Assembly: GCF_000015865.1 (NCBI RefSeq)
Contig: NC_009012.1
Span: forward strand, 1,240,001 to 1,304,000
DNA: 64,000 bases
Direction of reading: 5' to 3'
From: Acetivibrio thermocellus ATCC 27405
Lineage (GTDB): Bacteria > Bacillota > Clostridia > Acetivibrionales > Acetivibrionaceae
The notes under the pieces: model-generated
Databases searched by the model: none
Told to the model about the DNA's origin: nothing
The model's input: the letters and a program-made list of their open reading frames with translations, nothing else
Shown here: piece after piece, positions 8,092 through 17,948 of the stretch
Layout of the letters: the number at the start of each line of letters is the position of its first letter
Position numbering within the stretch: the first letter of the stretch is position 1
Made by a program: the position numbers and the translations under genes

Positions 8092-8160
8092 AACGACTCT
8101 TCCTCCGGTAATGCGGTGGCCCGGTCACAAGTCCGGGCGGGTAAGAAGGAGGCAGAAAGA
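8092..8160 (+). promoter_or_regulatory. Structured leader with possible ribosome-site sequestration and a two-codon ORF
   Basis: CCTCC (about 8101-8105) can pair with GGAGG (about 8147-8151), enclosing a CCCGG/CCGGG hairpin at about 8119-8138. The enclosed GGAGG precedes ATG CAA TAG (about 8162-8170), a complete two-codon reading frame. The same AGGAGGCAGAAA string recurs before the real start of the next gene at 8224. Confidence 0.35.
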
Positions 8161-8223
8161 ATATGCAATAGTTTAAAAATCTGGTTGTCGGTCACCCATA
8201 AAACCGCCATAAAGGAGGCAGAA

Positions 8224-8550
8224 ATGGCAAAGAGGTATTTAATATATCAAGAATTCTATTTCGCTGACATGGTAAGAGACGGCTGGATGGAATACATCAG
8301 CCCTGAAGTAGCAGCTTTATGTCCAACTGGAATTGGCGGTTGGTTCTCTTTTCTCAGAGAGGATGAGAACGGAAAAACTATTGACGAAATTCTGGACGAT
8401 TGGAAAAACAACTATGATTTTGTGAAGTACATTCTCAAGATAAAAAGATTCCCAATCAATGACAGAGAAGAAGTCATTAGAATATCTTATGTTGACGAGC
8501 ATGACGAGCTTTGTGAATGCATATATGTTTTAGAAAAAGAAACAGTATAG
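8224..8550 (+). CDS. Unknown acidic small protein
   Basis: 108 residues from ATG 8224, which has AAAGGAGG at the right distance. A longer in-frame reading from GTG 8116 exists but crosses a hairpin region. The protein is acidic and aromatic-rich (FYFADMVRDGWMEYISPEV, GGWFSFLREDENGKTIDEIL), with no signal peptide, membrane segment or motif I recognise. It resembles small phage-borne cytoplasmic proteins only in size and context. It is the third gene of the accessory patch. Confidence 0.5.
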   Translation: MAKRYLIYQEFYFADMVRDGWMEYISPEVAALCPTGIGGWFSFLREDENGKTIDEILDDWKNNYDFVKYILKIKRFPINDREEVIRISYVDEHDELCECIYVLEKETV

Positions 8551-8912
8551 AGAAGATGTCTTTCTTCTTATGATATAGTCAGGGATAAGCATTGTAGCAT
8601 AGGACATTGTTTTCATATACAAGCTCTTAGTCTGCGTCTTATTCATTCGTCAAGGTCTTTCATAGAGGTGTCCAAAACAAAAAGGAGCCTGTTACAGCTC
8701 CGGTATAGAAGATTGAATCTATATAAAAAGGTTTTTCACTGGTCATATAAAATATTATCTTAGAGTTTTTAAAAACTTATTAATAAATTATTAATAATTT
8801 ATAAATTTTATATGTTTTTTATATGTTATATATCAATCTTAAAATGGAACTTAAAAAAGCCATACCCTCTTCATAAACCGGAAGTGCCGTTCTTAACCGG
8901 TTCCATACCGGG
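8551..8912. other. Non-coding gap after the accessory patch
   Basis: No convincing gene in 362 bases. Visible features are a GGAGC/GCTCC hairpin at about 8684-8701 and very AT-rich small palindromes near 8780-8810. No copy of the tRNA-Leu 3' end, which would mark an attachment site, was seen. Confidence 0.5.
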
Positions 8913-10253
8913 TTATCTTTCATATTCAGAATCAATAGCCTTTTGGGCCTCATCTTTGAATTTTTTTACAAAATCTTCAACCGAAATGTTGTCTATTATA
9001 ATTTCTCTTGCTATTTTATTGAAAAGAAGATTATCAAAGGTAGGATACGCTTGATGCAACGATACCTTCCCTTTTTCAAGCATCATTCTCGCCGTATTCT
9101 TCTCTCCATCTGTGTCCAGAAATGTATTAATCCAGCTTTCGAATCCTACATTGTCATTATAGAAGGGAGATATTTCTTCAAAAACTTTAGCCACTTCTCT
9201 TGGGTGCTTTGCATATTTGGGCATTACATAAATTTTGCACTCCTGCTGAACAGGAACTATGTAATCGGAAGCTTTAGGTCCTTTTGGAAAAAATACAAAA
9301 CCAAAATCATCTTTCATCGTATTTTTGAGTTCCTGTCCGTCCCAGCCATGTCCAAAAAACATGGCAATATTGCCTTCTGAAAATTTTCGAGGAGCCTCAT
9401 ACCAGTCAGTTGGATCTTCAACAGGCGCCACAACTTTATATTTATTGTGCAAATCCTCAAAAAACTGAAGAGCTTCAATGGCATTTGGGTCATCAAGAGC
9501 ATAGATAGCTCTGCCGTTTTCATCAAAATTTATGATATTGGCATTGTTTGATAAAATAAGAGGAGAATAAAGATTATGACCTTGTATTGCCAATCCCCAC
9601 AGGTCATTCTCTCCGTCGCCGTCTTCATCTCTGGTTGCCATTTGAGCTATCTCAGCAAATTTTTCCCAAGTCCAATCTCCGTTCTCCTGAAGCATATACG
9701 GGTCAGGCAATCCCAATCTGTCAAACAACACTTTGTTGTAAAAAATCCCCGTTACAGTCCAGCAATAGTTCGTAAATCCGTATTGTTTTCCTTTATATCT
9801 TCCTATTTGCCTAATTATAGGGGGCCATTTCCGATCATTAAAGTCAAAGTAGTCGTCCACCGGAATTATAAGGTCTGATTCAGCAAGCACGGGAAGCGCC
9901 CTGGTCATTTCAAACAAAACAATATCGGCTATAGGTTCTCCTGATAATACTGATGAGGTAAATTTGCTTACAATTTGATCCCATGTAATGGTTATATATT
10001 CAATTTTGCAATTATATTTTTCTTCCGCTGCCTTGTGACGGGCTATTGAGCTTCTATCGTTTGGACTGGCGTCCCACCATTGAGCAATTCTAACGGTGTA
10101 ACCGCCCAGGTCAAAATCTTGCTGAGGTGTGCTGCTTATCTGAATTTGTGTATTTTCCTCTGCCTTCGCAGGCTTTTTAGAACATCCGGTAAAAAATATG
10201 TAAGCGAGCAAAACCGGAAAAACCAGCAACAACTTCACTGCGGTGTTTTTCAT
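8913..10253 (-). CDS. Extracellular solute-binding lipoprotein (family 1, sugar type)
   Basis: 446 residues from ATG 10253, with GGAAGGAGG upstream. The lipoprotein signal peptide ends at FFTGC (Cys24). The mature part has family 1 solute-binding features: SGEPIADIVLFEMTRALPVLAESDLIIPVDDYFD near the N-terminal lobe, NKVLFDRLGLPDP, and WTWEKFAEIAQMATRD. Such proteins hand sugars or oligosaccharides to ABC permeases at the outer membrane face. No permease or ATPase gene lies beside it, so its partner must be elsewhere or it acts as a sensor-type binding protein. The substrate cannot be told from sequence. Confidence 0.9.
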   Translation of the reverse strand: MKNTAVKLLLVFPVLLAYIFFTGCSKKPAKAEENTQIQISSTPQQDFDLGGYTVRIAQWWDASPNDRSSIARHKAAEEKYNCKIEYITITWDQIVSKFTSSVLSGEPIADIVLFEMTRALPVLAESDLIIPVDDYFDFNDRKWPPIIRQIGRYKGKQYGFTNYCWTVTGIFYNKVLFDRLGLPDPYMLQENGDWTWEKFAEIAQMATRDEDGDGENDLWGLAIQGHNLYSPLILSNNANIINFDENGRAIYALDDPNAIEALQFFEDLHNKYKVVAPVEDPTDWYEAPRKFSEGNIAMFFGHGWDGQELKNTMKDDFGFVFFPKGPKASDYIVPVQQECKIYVMPKYAKHPREVAKVFEEISPFYNDNVGFESWINTFLDTDGEKNTARMMLEKGKVSLHQAYPTFDNLLFNKIAREIIIDNISVEDFVKKFKDEAQKAIDSEYER

Positions 10254-10462
10254 ATGTATTCCTCCTTCCCGGAAATAGTAAAAAAACATTGAAGCAATAT
10301 ATAAAAGCCAAGCATTTGTCAGCAGTATAAGTCGCATATTGAATAGCACAAGTCCATAACTATATTTATACTATTATTATCGGTTTGACTAAATATAATT
10401 TTTAACAGCAAACACTCTTTTGTCCGGTTCACATCAATACCCCAAACAGCATTAATGAACGC

Positions 10463-10495
10463 AAAAAAAAAGACACTCAGAATTTCCAAGTGTCT
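10463..10495 (-). terminator. Terminator of the unknown gene at 10539
   Basis: AGACACT/AGTGTCT stem (10471-10477, 10489-10495), followed on the minus strand by a run of nine T. Confidence 0.85.
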
Positions 10496-10538
10496 GTTTT
10501 TGCGCTTAACACAATACTTACTTACAATCAGCTTCGGA

Positions 10539-11084
10539 CTAATTCTGTATAAAATTCTTTACTCTGTTGCTGTCTAAAGCCCTGCCAAGTTCATTGTCTA
10601 TCTCCAGAGCAGTATTAAATATGTACGTCAAACTGGACTGAAACCTGGAATATTCGCTTTTCATCGGAAGTACAGCCTTGAAAGAGGTGGCAAAAATCTG
10701 GATAGCCGTCATACATAGTTTAAGCTTAAGTATTCCAATATATGTATTTACTGGCTGAGCCACAGTCTCTTTCTTTATTCTTACATCTTCATTTTCGGGA
10801 AGAAAATCTGCCAATCTCTGTACCATCTTGTACGTCTTGAGCCTAATATTTTCATTCAAAATCCAAGGGGTTGTATCTCCCGGCTTTCCAAACAAATGTC
10901 TCGTTTCACTGTTAACCTGTTTTATCTCTTCCATTATCAAATGAACGATATTTTCCAGGTTTTTTAAGTAATCATCAACATTAGTAATACTGTCCAATTC
11001 ATTTATGCTTTTAAGCAGAGCATTGTTACAGACAGCTTCTGTAAAACCACCGGTATAAAGTCCTTCACTAAACAATCCTTCCAT
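10539..11084 (-). CDS. Unknown mostly helical cytoplasmic protein
   Basis: 181 residues from ATG 11084, behind GGGAGGG. There is no signal peptide or membrane span. It is predicted mostly helical with regular hydrophobic spacing (DDYLKNLENIVHLIMEEIKQVN; TYIFNTALEIDNELGRAL). I do not recognise the family. It is a single-gene unit with its own terminator, between the orphan binding protein and the rhomboid gene, and has AT-rich DNA upstream. Confidence 0.65.
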   Translation of the reverse strand: MEGLFSEGLYTGGFTEAVCNNALLKSINELDSITNVDDYLKNLENIVHLIMEEIKQVNSETRHLFGKPGDTTPWILNENIRLKTYKMVQRLADFLPENEDVRIKKETVAQPVNTYIGILKLKLCMTAIQIFATSFKAVLPMKSEYSRFQSSLTYIFNTALEIDNELGRALDSNRVKNFIQN

Positions 11085-11328
11085 TTTTCCCTCCCTACCG
11101 GTGCTTTCAAACGGACATACTTTGAAGTTTGCCCGGTTAAAAACACCAAATAAAAAATCAGTTTAATATTTTTTATTAATAAATACTCTTTTACATAAAT
11201 AATCAAATTAATTATATCATAAATAATCGTCACGCGATATAAAATATATTATAATTATTTATTTTATCAATTAAATTTTTGCTGAGAAGCAATAAGTAAT
11301 TGCAACATAATAAACAACTTTGCAAATC

Positions 11329-12864
11329 CTATTTAATTGTATTCAAAATACTTTCAACCTTATTCCTCAAACGAGGATCAATTTTTACGGCTTCCTCCAA
11401 CTCTTTTTTTGACATTTCAACATTTCCTGCATCATTATATATAATTCCGAGAAGAAAATGCCCGTTTGCAGGGTCGACCTCTGTCAGCATTTGTGCATGT
11501 TCTACCGCTTCGTCATATTTTCCCTGCTTGGCTTCAGACATAGCTAAATTCCACAAAGCATTGAATAATATGGCTTCATTCTTTGGGTGCATTTTAATTA
11601 TTTCCTCACCCAGCTTTTCGCTCTCAACCCAGTTTCGTTCATTGAGAAAACCGCTCATTAATTCCAACTTCTTTAAGGATTGGTTCTGAGTATTGGTAAA
11701 TCCGTAATAAAGCGACGTTGACAAAATCACAGCCGCTGCAACCATAAATACCGTTTTTTTCTTCAAAGACCTGCGGAAAGAAGGCAGTCCGACAACCCCC
11801 GAAGCCAAAAAGCCACCCAACAGGCCTCCAAAATGTCCGAAATTATCAATTCTGGGAACTGACAAACCATATACGATATTGATCAGAAGAGTCGTTAATA
11901 TGCCTCTGCCAAAACCTTTCTTAAACAGTTCCCGGTGCTCCGTCCCATAATAAATAAGAGCACCCAGCAAGCCAAATATTGCTCCTGACGCCCCTACTGA
12001 CGGCGCTATTGAAAAAATGAAGCTTACTATACTGCCCATAAGGCCGGCCATGAGATATATAAACAAAAACCTGCCTTTTCCCATTATCATTTCAACAGTA
12101 GTTCCGAGGACATAAAGGGAATAGGAATTTACAACAAGATGAGTAATTCCGTTGTGCAAAAACATGGGAGTCACAAACCTCCAATATTCTCCCATCATTA
12201 TATGAGTATTTTCCTTTGCTCCAAAATCCACCAACAGACTTGACGAATCAACACCCTTGGACCGCGCATAGATTTCTATCAAAAGCCAGACCAGAATGTT
12301 GACAGCTATGAGAACATAGGTTACCCAGGGTTTTTTGTCTTTTATCTCAATTTTGTATCCCTTTTCATTTTTCTTCGCCAATTCTTTAAAATCAACATTG
12401 CCGTAGTCACTGTCAAAATCATTGCTGAAAAAATATTGAATTTGATTATGAATACCGTAGGATATTCTGGGATATTCATAATACTTGGCAAACTCTTTTT
12501 TTTCAACATTTACACTTATGCAGCACAGGTAATTTCCGTTAATTCCTTCGTTATAATTTTCCGACGCTAAAATCTCCAGTTTATCCTCAGGCAAATCCGA
12601 TGAAAAGACAAAAACTTTGAAGTAGTAGGTATTGAATCTTTCTTTTATCTGCTCCTGCCTTGACCTTACCATTTCAAGTCCTGTTTTTATTTGTTCCGGT
12701 GTCAACAAATCACCGCTTACAATTTCTGCAACAACGTAACCTTCAGGACCGTACCTGTGAAGCATTGCCCGGTTGTCATCTATCACAACGTTTCCGTTTT
12801 CGTCGATGACAGGAAAATAATTTCCCCTCTCAATCAGTAATCTGCTCAGTGCCTTTATAATCAA
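11329..12864 (-). CDS. Rhomboid-family intramembrane serine protease with TPR tail
   Basis: 511 residues from TTG 12864, with AAAGGAG 8 bases upstream. Layout: an N-terminal soluble domain (about 1-175), at least six membrane helices with the rhomboid catalytic Ser in GASGAIFGLLGAL and the His in FGHFGGLLGGFLAS, and a C-terminal segment after the last helix with TPR-like repeats (EAILFNALWNLAMSEAKQGK; EVDPANGHFLLGIIYNDAG). The architecture matches GluP/YqgP of Bacillus, which cuts membrane proteins. The gene follows recX by 36 bases and is probably cotranscribed with it. Confidence 0.9.
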   Translation of the reverse strand: MIIKALSRLLIERGNYFPVIDENGNVVIDDNRAMLHRYGPEGYVVAEIVSGDLLTPEQIKTGLEMVRSRQEQIKERFNTYYFKVFVFSSDLPEDKLEILASENYNEGINGNYLCCISVNVEKKEFAKYYEYPRISYGIHNQIQYFFSNDFDSDYGNVDFKELAKKNEKGYKIEIKDKKPWVTYVLIAVNILVWLLIEIYARSKGVDSSSLLVDFGAKENTHIMMGEYWRFVTPMFLHNGITHLVVNSYSLYVLGTTVEMIMGKGRFLFIYLMAGLMGSIVSFIFSIAPSVGASGAIFGLLGALIYYGTEHRELFKKGFGRGILTTLLINIVYGLSVPRIDNFGHFGGLLGGFLASGVVGLPSFRRSLKKKTVFMVAAAVILSTSLYYGFTNTQNQSLKKLELMSGFLNERNWVESEKLGEEIIKMHPKNEAILFNALWNLAMSEAKQGKYDEAVEHAQMLTEVDPANGHFLLGIIYNDAGNVEMSKKELEEAVKIDPRLRNKVESILNTIK

Positions 12865-12900
12865 TTTCTTGTTCTCCTTTCAAAGGTTTAAAAAGCCAAT

Positions 12901-13521
12901 TTAATCCAAATGCGTTATCGTACGCAAAACTCTTTTTATATTTTCAAAATCAAACCCTCTGTGCAGTAAAAAAGAATATATTCTTTTTTGAATTTTAGGA
13001 TCTTTCATGTCATATTTGCCAAATTTTTTTCTTATCAACCGTTCTATCACAACGTCCTCGTCAAAATCCAGTTCACTTAAAACCTGGTCTGCAATTTCAT
13101 CAGACACGCCTTTTTGATTAAGTTCCCTCTTTAACATTTTTTTTGCTTTGGGTTTTAATTTTATTCTGTCATAGACATACTTCTGAGCATATATCAAATC
13201 ATTTATATATCCCATGGATTTTAATTCAGTCACAACATTTAAAATTACATCCTCATCATACCCGTCTTTTCGAAGCTTCTGCGAAAGCTCGGCTTCAGTC
13301 ATGTACCTGTAAGACAGGTATTTGACCGCCTTGTATTTTGCAGTCCTTTGACTTACTCCTTTTTTTATTTCTTCAATTTCATCACTTGACAACTCTTTTT
13401 TGTCATAAAGACATAATCTGAAATAATCTTCTTCCGGTATTGAAAAAGCATATTTTTCGTCTATAAAAACAGAAAGCATTCCGCGGTTTTTCGTATCCTT
13501 TTCCACTGAAGTAATCATCAT
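12901..13521 (-). CDS. recX: Regulatory protein RecX
   Basis: 206 residues from ATG 13521 (GGTGG upstream; ATG 13518 is equally possible). It has the triple-helix repeats of RecX, for example KAVKYLSYRYMTEAELSQKLRKDGYDEDVI and GYINDLIYAQKYVYDRI. RecX binds the RecA filament and limits its activity. The gene lies about 400 bases downstream of recA on the same strand, with recA's hairpin between them, so it is probably a separate unit with the rhomboid gene. Confidence 0.92.
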   Translation of the reverse strand: MMITSVEKDTKNRGMLSVFIDEKYAFSIPEEDYFRLCLYDKKELSSDEIEEIKKGVSQRTAKYKAVKYLSYRYMTEAELSQKLRKDGYDEDVILNVVTELKSMGYINDLIYAQKYVYDRIKLKPKAKKMLKRELNQKGVSDEIADQVLSELDFDEDVVIERLIRKKFGKYDMKDPKIQKRIYSFLLHRGFDFENIKRVLRTITHLD

Positions 13522-13934
13522 ATCTACCACCAGCACTCAACTTTCCGAAAATAGCAAAAAAATCCCTGCCGTATTTCAATTATACTATAAAGCAATTTAT
13601 AAAATCTACATATGCTGCAAAAATGAATTTCCATAAAACAAATCACAAAACAAATAAAATTCAACCATTTGCATCACAAAAAGAAAAAACAAATTTTTCA
13701 CAACATATTTTTTATAACACATAAAACAACAAAAAATCCAAAAACGCTGTGAAATTTTTGTGCGTAAAATTCCTATTACAAATATAAAAACATGTCAAAA
13801 TATTAAATAAAATATAATTAGGTACATATCCTGCGATATGCACCTAAACAAAATTCACTTTAAGTTATGCCCCGACGCAATCCGATCACATGAAATATCA
13901 ATTCCTGTAATATTGGCCAATTTCGTTTCCCAAA
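13522..13934. other. AT-rich spacer between recA and recX
   Basis: About 410 bases without a gene. It contains A-rich stretches with repeated ACAAAT/CACAAAA strings (13640-13760) and the recA hairpin. The recX promoter should lie here, but no good -35/-10 pair stood out. Confidence 0.5.
13817..13847 (-). terminator. Probable recA terminator hairpin
   Basis: TTAGGT-CATATC pairs with GATATG-ACCTAA around a CTGC loop, with one mismatch. On the minus strand TTATATTTTATTT follows. It lies about 90 bases past the recA stop. Confidence 0.6.
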
Positions 13935-14984
13935 TTATTCTTCATCTTCCAAATCCACTTCATCATCAGTATCAACCTGGGCATTAATACTCATTAGAAA
14001 TGTCTGGTTATAGTTTTCTCTAATCTTTGTCTCAATTTCCTTCGCTATTTCAGGATTTTCCTTCAGGAATTGCTTTGCATTCTCCCTTCCCTGGCCAATC
14101 TTCTGACCGTTGTAGGAGAACCACGCGCCGCTTTTGTTTACAATATCGAGATTTACCGCAACATCGAGAATATTGCCTTCCTTTGAAATACCCTGGCCGT
14201 AAATAATATCAAACTCTGCTTCTTTAAAAGGAGGAGCAACTTTGTTCTTAACAACTTTGACCTTTGTCCTGCTTCCTATTACCTCATTTCCCTGTTTGAT
14301 GGACTCAAGCCTTCTTACATCGAGTCTTACCGAAGCATAGAATTTCAAAGCCCGTCCGCCCGGCGTGGTTTCAGGATTGCCAAACATAACTCCTACCTTT
14401 TCTCTGAGTTGGTTAATAAATATTGCCGTCGTCCTGGATTTGTTGATAACACCGGCAAGTTTCCTTAATGCCTGGGACATAAGCCTTGCCTGAAGACCTA
14501 CATGGGAATCTCCCATTTCACCGTCTATTTCCGCTTTGGGAACCAAAGCCGCAACCGAGTCAATTACAATAACGTCAATCGCTCCGCTTCTTACAAGTGC
14601 CTCTGCAATTTCCAAAGCCTGTTCTCCGGTATCCGGCTGGGAAACAATAAGATTTTCTATATCAACTCCCAGGTTCTTGGCATACACAGGGTCCAAAGCA
14701 TGCTCCGCATCTATGAAAGCCGCCTCGCCGCCTGCTTTTTGCGCCTCGGCGATAATATGCAGAGCGACCGTCGTCTTACCCGATGATTCAGGCCCAAATA
14801 TTTCAACTATTCTTCCTCTCGGCACTCCTCCGACTCCCAAAGCTATATCAAGCCCTAAAGCACCGGTGGGAATGGTCTCTATATTCATGTGGGTGTTTTC
14901 ACCCAGCTTCATAACCGCCCCTTTGCCAAACTGCTTCTCGATTTGTCCCAAAACCATCTCCAGAGCTTTTTTCTTCTCAATCAT
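13935..14984 (-). CDS. recA: Recombinase RecA
   Basis: 349 residues, the normal length. It begins [21 protein letters not shown], with Walker [10 protein letters not shown] at about residues 65-73, Walker [23 protein letters not shown], loop L1 and the L2 region, and an acidic C-terminal tail ([12 protein letters not shown]). It catalyses strand exchange and triggers LexA self-cleavage in the SOS response. ATG 14984 has AGGAGG 8 bases upstream. It has its own SOS-type promoter. Confidence 0.99.
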   Translation of the reverse strand: MIEKKKALEMVLGQIEKQFGKGAVMKLGENTHMNIETIPTGALGLDIALGVGGVPRGRIVEIFGPESSGKTTVALHIIAEAQKAGGEAAFIDAEHALDPVYAKNLGVDIENLIVSQPDTGEQALEIAEALVRSGAIDVIVIDSVAALVPKAEIDGEMGDSHVGLQARLMSQALRKLAGVINKSRTTAIFINQLREKVGVMFGNPETTPGGRALKFYASVRLDVRRLESIKQGNEVIGSRTKVKVVKNKVAPPFKEAEFDIIYGQGISKEGNILDVAVNLDIVNKSGAWFSYNGQKIGQGRENAKQFLKENPEIAKEIETKIRENYNQTFLMSINAQVDTDDEVDLEDEE

Positions 14985-15004
14985 TTAATCATCCTCCTAT
15001 ATAT

Positions 15005-15018
15005 CGAACATGTGTTCT
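15005..15018 (-). promoter_or_regulatory. LexA (SOS) box at recA
   Basis: CGAACATGTGTTCT matches the Firmicute LexA operator CGAACNNNNGTTCG in 9 of 10 fixed positions. It sits just downstream of the recA -10 box, over the expected transcription start. Confidence 0.9.
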
Positions 15019-15023
15019 TAATA

Positions 15024-15052
15024 ATTATACATTACCGCAATCATGTAGTCAA
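15024..15052 (-). promoter_or_regulatory. recA promoter
   Basis: On the minus strand TTGACT (15047-15052), 17 bases, perfect TATAAT (15024-15029), directly upstream of the LexA box. Confidence 0.92.
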
Positions 15053-15084
15053 TAACTTTTGAATAATTTTACACATAAAGAATT

Positions 15085-16662
15085 TCATTTTTTTACTATT
15101 TTTTTAAGCCTTGATAAAGCCATATCTTTAAAATACAATGCCTCCTCCACTTTAAGCACCAACACGGCAGCAAAATACACCAACACACCCAGGGCTATCT
15201 GAAAAATGAGGTTTAAAAGCTGCACAACCTTGGCTGAAGTATCCGGTACAAAAAAAGCATTCGTTATAAAAAGAACCATTCCCATTATCATTGCCGAAGG
15301 CACAACCTTAAAAAGAAATCTAAGAAGCCTGTCAATATAAATACCTTTCATTTTTCTGTTTAAAATACTCAAAAGCAGAAAAGCATTTACCGCACTGGCA
15401 AGGGAATAAGCAAGAGCCATTCCTGCAACCCCAAGATTTGTCATTTTATAAAACACAATACTTAAAAGTATGTTAATTATTATAGTGCTTCCTCCAACCA
15501 AAAGAGGAGTGAGTGTGTCATTAATCGCATAAAAAGCCCTGTTTGTCACAGTGACAATGGACTGGCTCAAAAGCGCAATGGAAAAAAACATCAGAACATT
15601 TGCCGCAACACTTACAGCCCCTTCGTCAAACCGGCTTGTAAATTTGAAAATAGTCCTGATTACCGGCTCTTTTAATACAATAAAGCCAACACCGGACGGT
15701 ATGGTAAAAAACAGCACGGTCTTTATACCTTTAATAAGAGTGTTTTTATACTCATCCACCTCTCCCTTTGCAATGTTTGAAGACAGTGAGGGCAGCATGG
15801 CAATACCCATGCCCTGGGCAAAAACACCGTATGGAAGCTGCCATGTTCTGTCCCCGATATTCAGTGCCGTTGCCCCGCCAACACCAAAGAGTGTTGCAAA
15901 GGTGCTGCTGATAACTGCATTTATCTGAACAATCGCCGAAGATATCAAAGAAGGTATGGCAAGCTTAAAGAGCTTTTTTGACCCCTCATGCTTCAAATAG
16001 AATTTAAATCTGTAAAGCTTAAGATTTTTAACGGCAAAGGACAGCTGGAACAAAAAATAAACCAGCGAGCTTAGCATTACTCCAAAAGCAACGCCTCTGA
16101 CTCCCCATCTGCTGACGCTGAATACAATTATGCTCAGAGCGCTTCCAATATTGTAAAGAGACGGTCCGTATGCCGCTGCCGCAAAACGGTTGTAGGAGTT
16201 CAAAACCCCATTGCAAAGTCCCGCCATCATAAGAAAAGCAACAGAAGGAAAAAGTATCCTTATAAGATCAACAGTAAGCTGTTTTTGGGCATCTGTTTCA
16301 AATCCTGCGCCAATCAGCGAAACCACCTGGGGTGCAAAAATTATTCCTAAAAAGCACACTGCAACCATGGCAACAATAACAGTGTTTATAAAAGTACCTA
16401 CCACTTTCCATCCCGTTTCTTCATCATCCCGGGCAATATAACCCGACAGAACGGGAATAAGGGCCGCAGACACCGCACCTCCTACCAGCATGTCATACAT
16501 CAGACCTGTAATTTTGAAAGCAACGGTATAAGCATCCCCTTCTTCATTAACTCCTATAAGGTTCGGCACAAGCATTTCTCTTACAAATCCGGTGATTCTG
16601 CTGACTATGATGGATGACATCACAATAAGAGCAGCGCCGGTAAGTTTTTTATTCTTCCCCAA
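15085..16662 (-). CDS. murJ: Lipid II flippase MurJ (MviN)
   Basis: 525 residues with about 14 hydrophobic spans. The N terminus has the family pattern ALIVMSSIIVSRITGFVREMLVPNLIG. It moves lipid-linked peptidoglycan precursor across the membrane. The start is TTG 16662, with GGGAGG 9 bases upstream. It follows cinA by 44 bases on the same strand and probably shares its transcript. Clostridia can have several MurJ/MATE-type paralogues, so its role as the main flippase is inferred. Confidence 0.92.
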   Translation of the reverse strand: MGKNKKLTGAALIVMSSIIVSRITGFVREMLVPNLIGVNEEGDAYTVAFKITGLMYDMLVGGAVSAALIPVLSGYIARDDEETGWKVVGTFINTVIVAMVAVCFLGIIFAPQVVSLIGAGFETDAQKQLTVDLIRILFPSVAFLMMAGLCNGVLNSYNRFAAAAYGPSLYNIGSALSIIVFSVSRWGVRGVAFGVMLSSLVYFLFQLSFAVKNLKLYRFKFYLKHEGSKKLFKLAIPSLISSAIVQINAVISSTFATLFGVGGATALNIGDRTWQLPYGVFAQGMGIAMLPSLSSNIAKGEVDEYKNTLIKGIKTVLFFTIPSGVGFIVLKEPVIRTIFKFTSRFDEGAVSVAANVLMFFSIALLSQSIVTVTNRAFYAINDTLTPLLVGGSTIIINILLSIVFYKMTNLGVAGMALAYSLASAVNAFLLLSILNRKMKGIYIDRLLRFLFKVVPSAMIMGMVLFITNAFFVPDTSAKVVQLLNLIFQIALGVLVYFAAVLVLKVEEALYFKDMALSRLKKIVKK

Positions 16663-16706
16663 ATTGTATATCCTCCCGGTTTTTTCTTTGTTTTTTAATC
16701 AGCATT

Positions 16707-17948
16707 TTACCCTTTCAGCTTCATTACATATCTTCTTACCATGTCAAAAGCATTAAGCACTGTAAGGTTTCTTATTCTGTTTCTGTTCCCGGCAAGCCTA
16801 AGTTCCCTTACCTCCGTCCCCAGGCTATGGGCCAGGGCAACATAAACCAATCCCACCGGTTTTTCATCAGTGCCTCCGTCAGGACCTGCAATACCTGTAA
16901 CCGCCAGCCCTATATCAGTTGAGGCGATTTTCCTTACACCTTCAGCCATCTCCATTGCAGTCCGGCTGCTTACGGCACCGTACTTTTCCAAAGTCTCAGG
17001 CTTAACCCCGAGGTTTTCCATCTTGGCTTCATTGCTGTAAGATACAATACCTCTGTTAAAAACCTTTGATATTCCGGGCACATCGGTAAGCCTTGCTGAA
17101 ATCAGCCCACCGGTACAAGATTCGGCAGTTGCTATTGTAATGTTGTTGTCAATAAGCATCTTTGCCGCCACATATTCCAGCTCTTCATCTTCCGTACTGT
17201 ATAATGCCTCTTTGAGTCTTGAAGCTATCTCATTTTGCAAAGGAAGTATTTCACGAAAGCCTTCTTCCTCTGTCCTGGCTTTTGTGGTAAGTCTTACGGT
17301 CACCTGCCCGTCTTTTGCATAAGTTGCTATGGTGACCCTGTCCTGTTTGTCAACTAAATCCATAATCATCTCTTCAAGCTGTGATTCCCCTATTCCAAAA
17401 ACCCTCAGATATTTTGACACTATCCTGTATCCTGATTTTTCCGCAAGGTAAGGAATAACGGTATCATCAAGCATCGGCATCATCTCCGGCGGAGGACCGG
17501 GAAGCATTACCACAATCTTTCCCTTATCTTCAATAATGCAGCCCGGGGCTGTGCCGCTGTTATTCTCAACCACTGTGCACCCTTCCGGAAGATATGCCTG
17601 CTTGACATTATTGTCCGTCATTTTTCGGTTTATCCTGGTAAAAAAAGTTTTAATCCTCTCAAGGCTTTCTTCGTGTAAAACAAGCTTTTTCCCCAAAACT
17701 TCCGCAACAGTCTCCTTTGTAAGGTCATCCTGCGTGGGGCCGAGTCCTCCGGTCATAATAACAAGGTCGCACCTTTCCAAAGCTGCAAGAAGACATTTTT
17801 TCAGCCGAACGGAATTGTCCCCCACCACACTGTGATAATACACATTCACACCAATGTCATTGAGCCTTTTGGATATATACTGGGCATTGGTATTTGCTAT
17901 CTGCCCCATTAAAAGCTCGGTTCCAACCGCTAATATCTCCGCATTCAT
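16707..17948 (-). CDS. cinA: CinA-family protein (competence/damage-inducible; NMN deamidase type)
   Basis: 413 residues from ATG 17948, the standard CinA length; an upstream in-frame extension is ignored because [16 protein letters not shown] is the conserved N terminus. The N-terminal MoCF-like domain has [15 protein letters not shown] and [12 protein letters not shown]. The C-terminal nicotinamide-nucleotide amidase domain has [20 protein letters not shown] and [11 protein letters not shown]. It probably works in pyridine nucleotide salvage. In many Firmicutes cinA is next to recA, as nearly here. It is transcribed divergently from ldh. Confidence 0.95.
   Translation of the reverse strand: MNAEILAVGTELLMGQIANTNAQYISKRLNDIGVNVYYHSVVGDNSVRLKKCLLAALERCDLVIMTGGLGPTQDDLTKETVAEVLGKKLVLHEESLERIKTFFTRINRKMTDNNVKQAYLPEGCTVVENNSGTAPGCIIEDKGKIVVMLPGPPPEMMPMLDDTVIPYLAEKSGYRIVSKYLRVFGIGESQLEEMIMDLVDKQDRVTIATYAKDGQVTVRLTTKARTEEEGFREILPLQNEIASRLKEALYSTEDEELEYVAAKMLIDNNITIATAESCTGGLISARLTDVPGISKVFNRGIVSYSNEAKMENLGVKPETLEKYGAVSSRTAMEMAEGVRKIASTDIGLAVTGIAGPDGGTDEKPVGLVYVALAHSLGTEVRELRLAGNRNRIRNLTVLNAFDMVRRYVMKLKG

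Noticed and set aside
7191-8912. Search for an attachment-site copy of the tRNA-Leu 3' end
   Set aside because: No repeat of the tRNA 3' end (about 20 bases) was visible downstream, so no att site is claimed.
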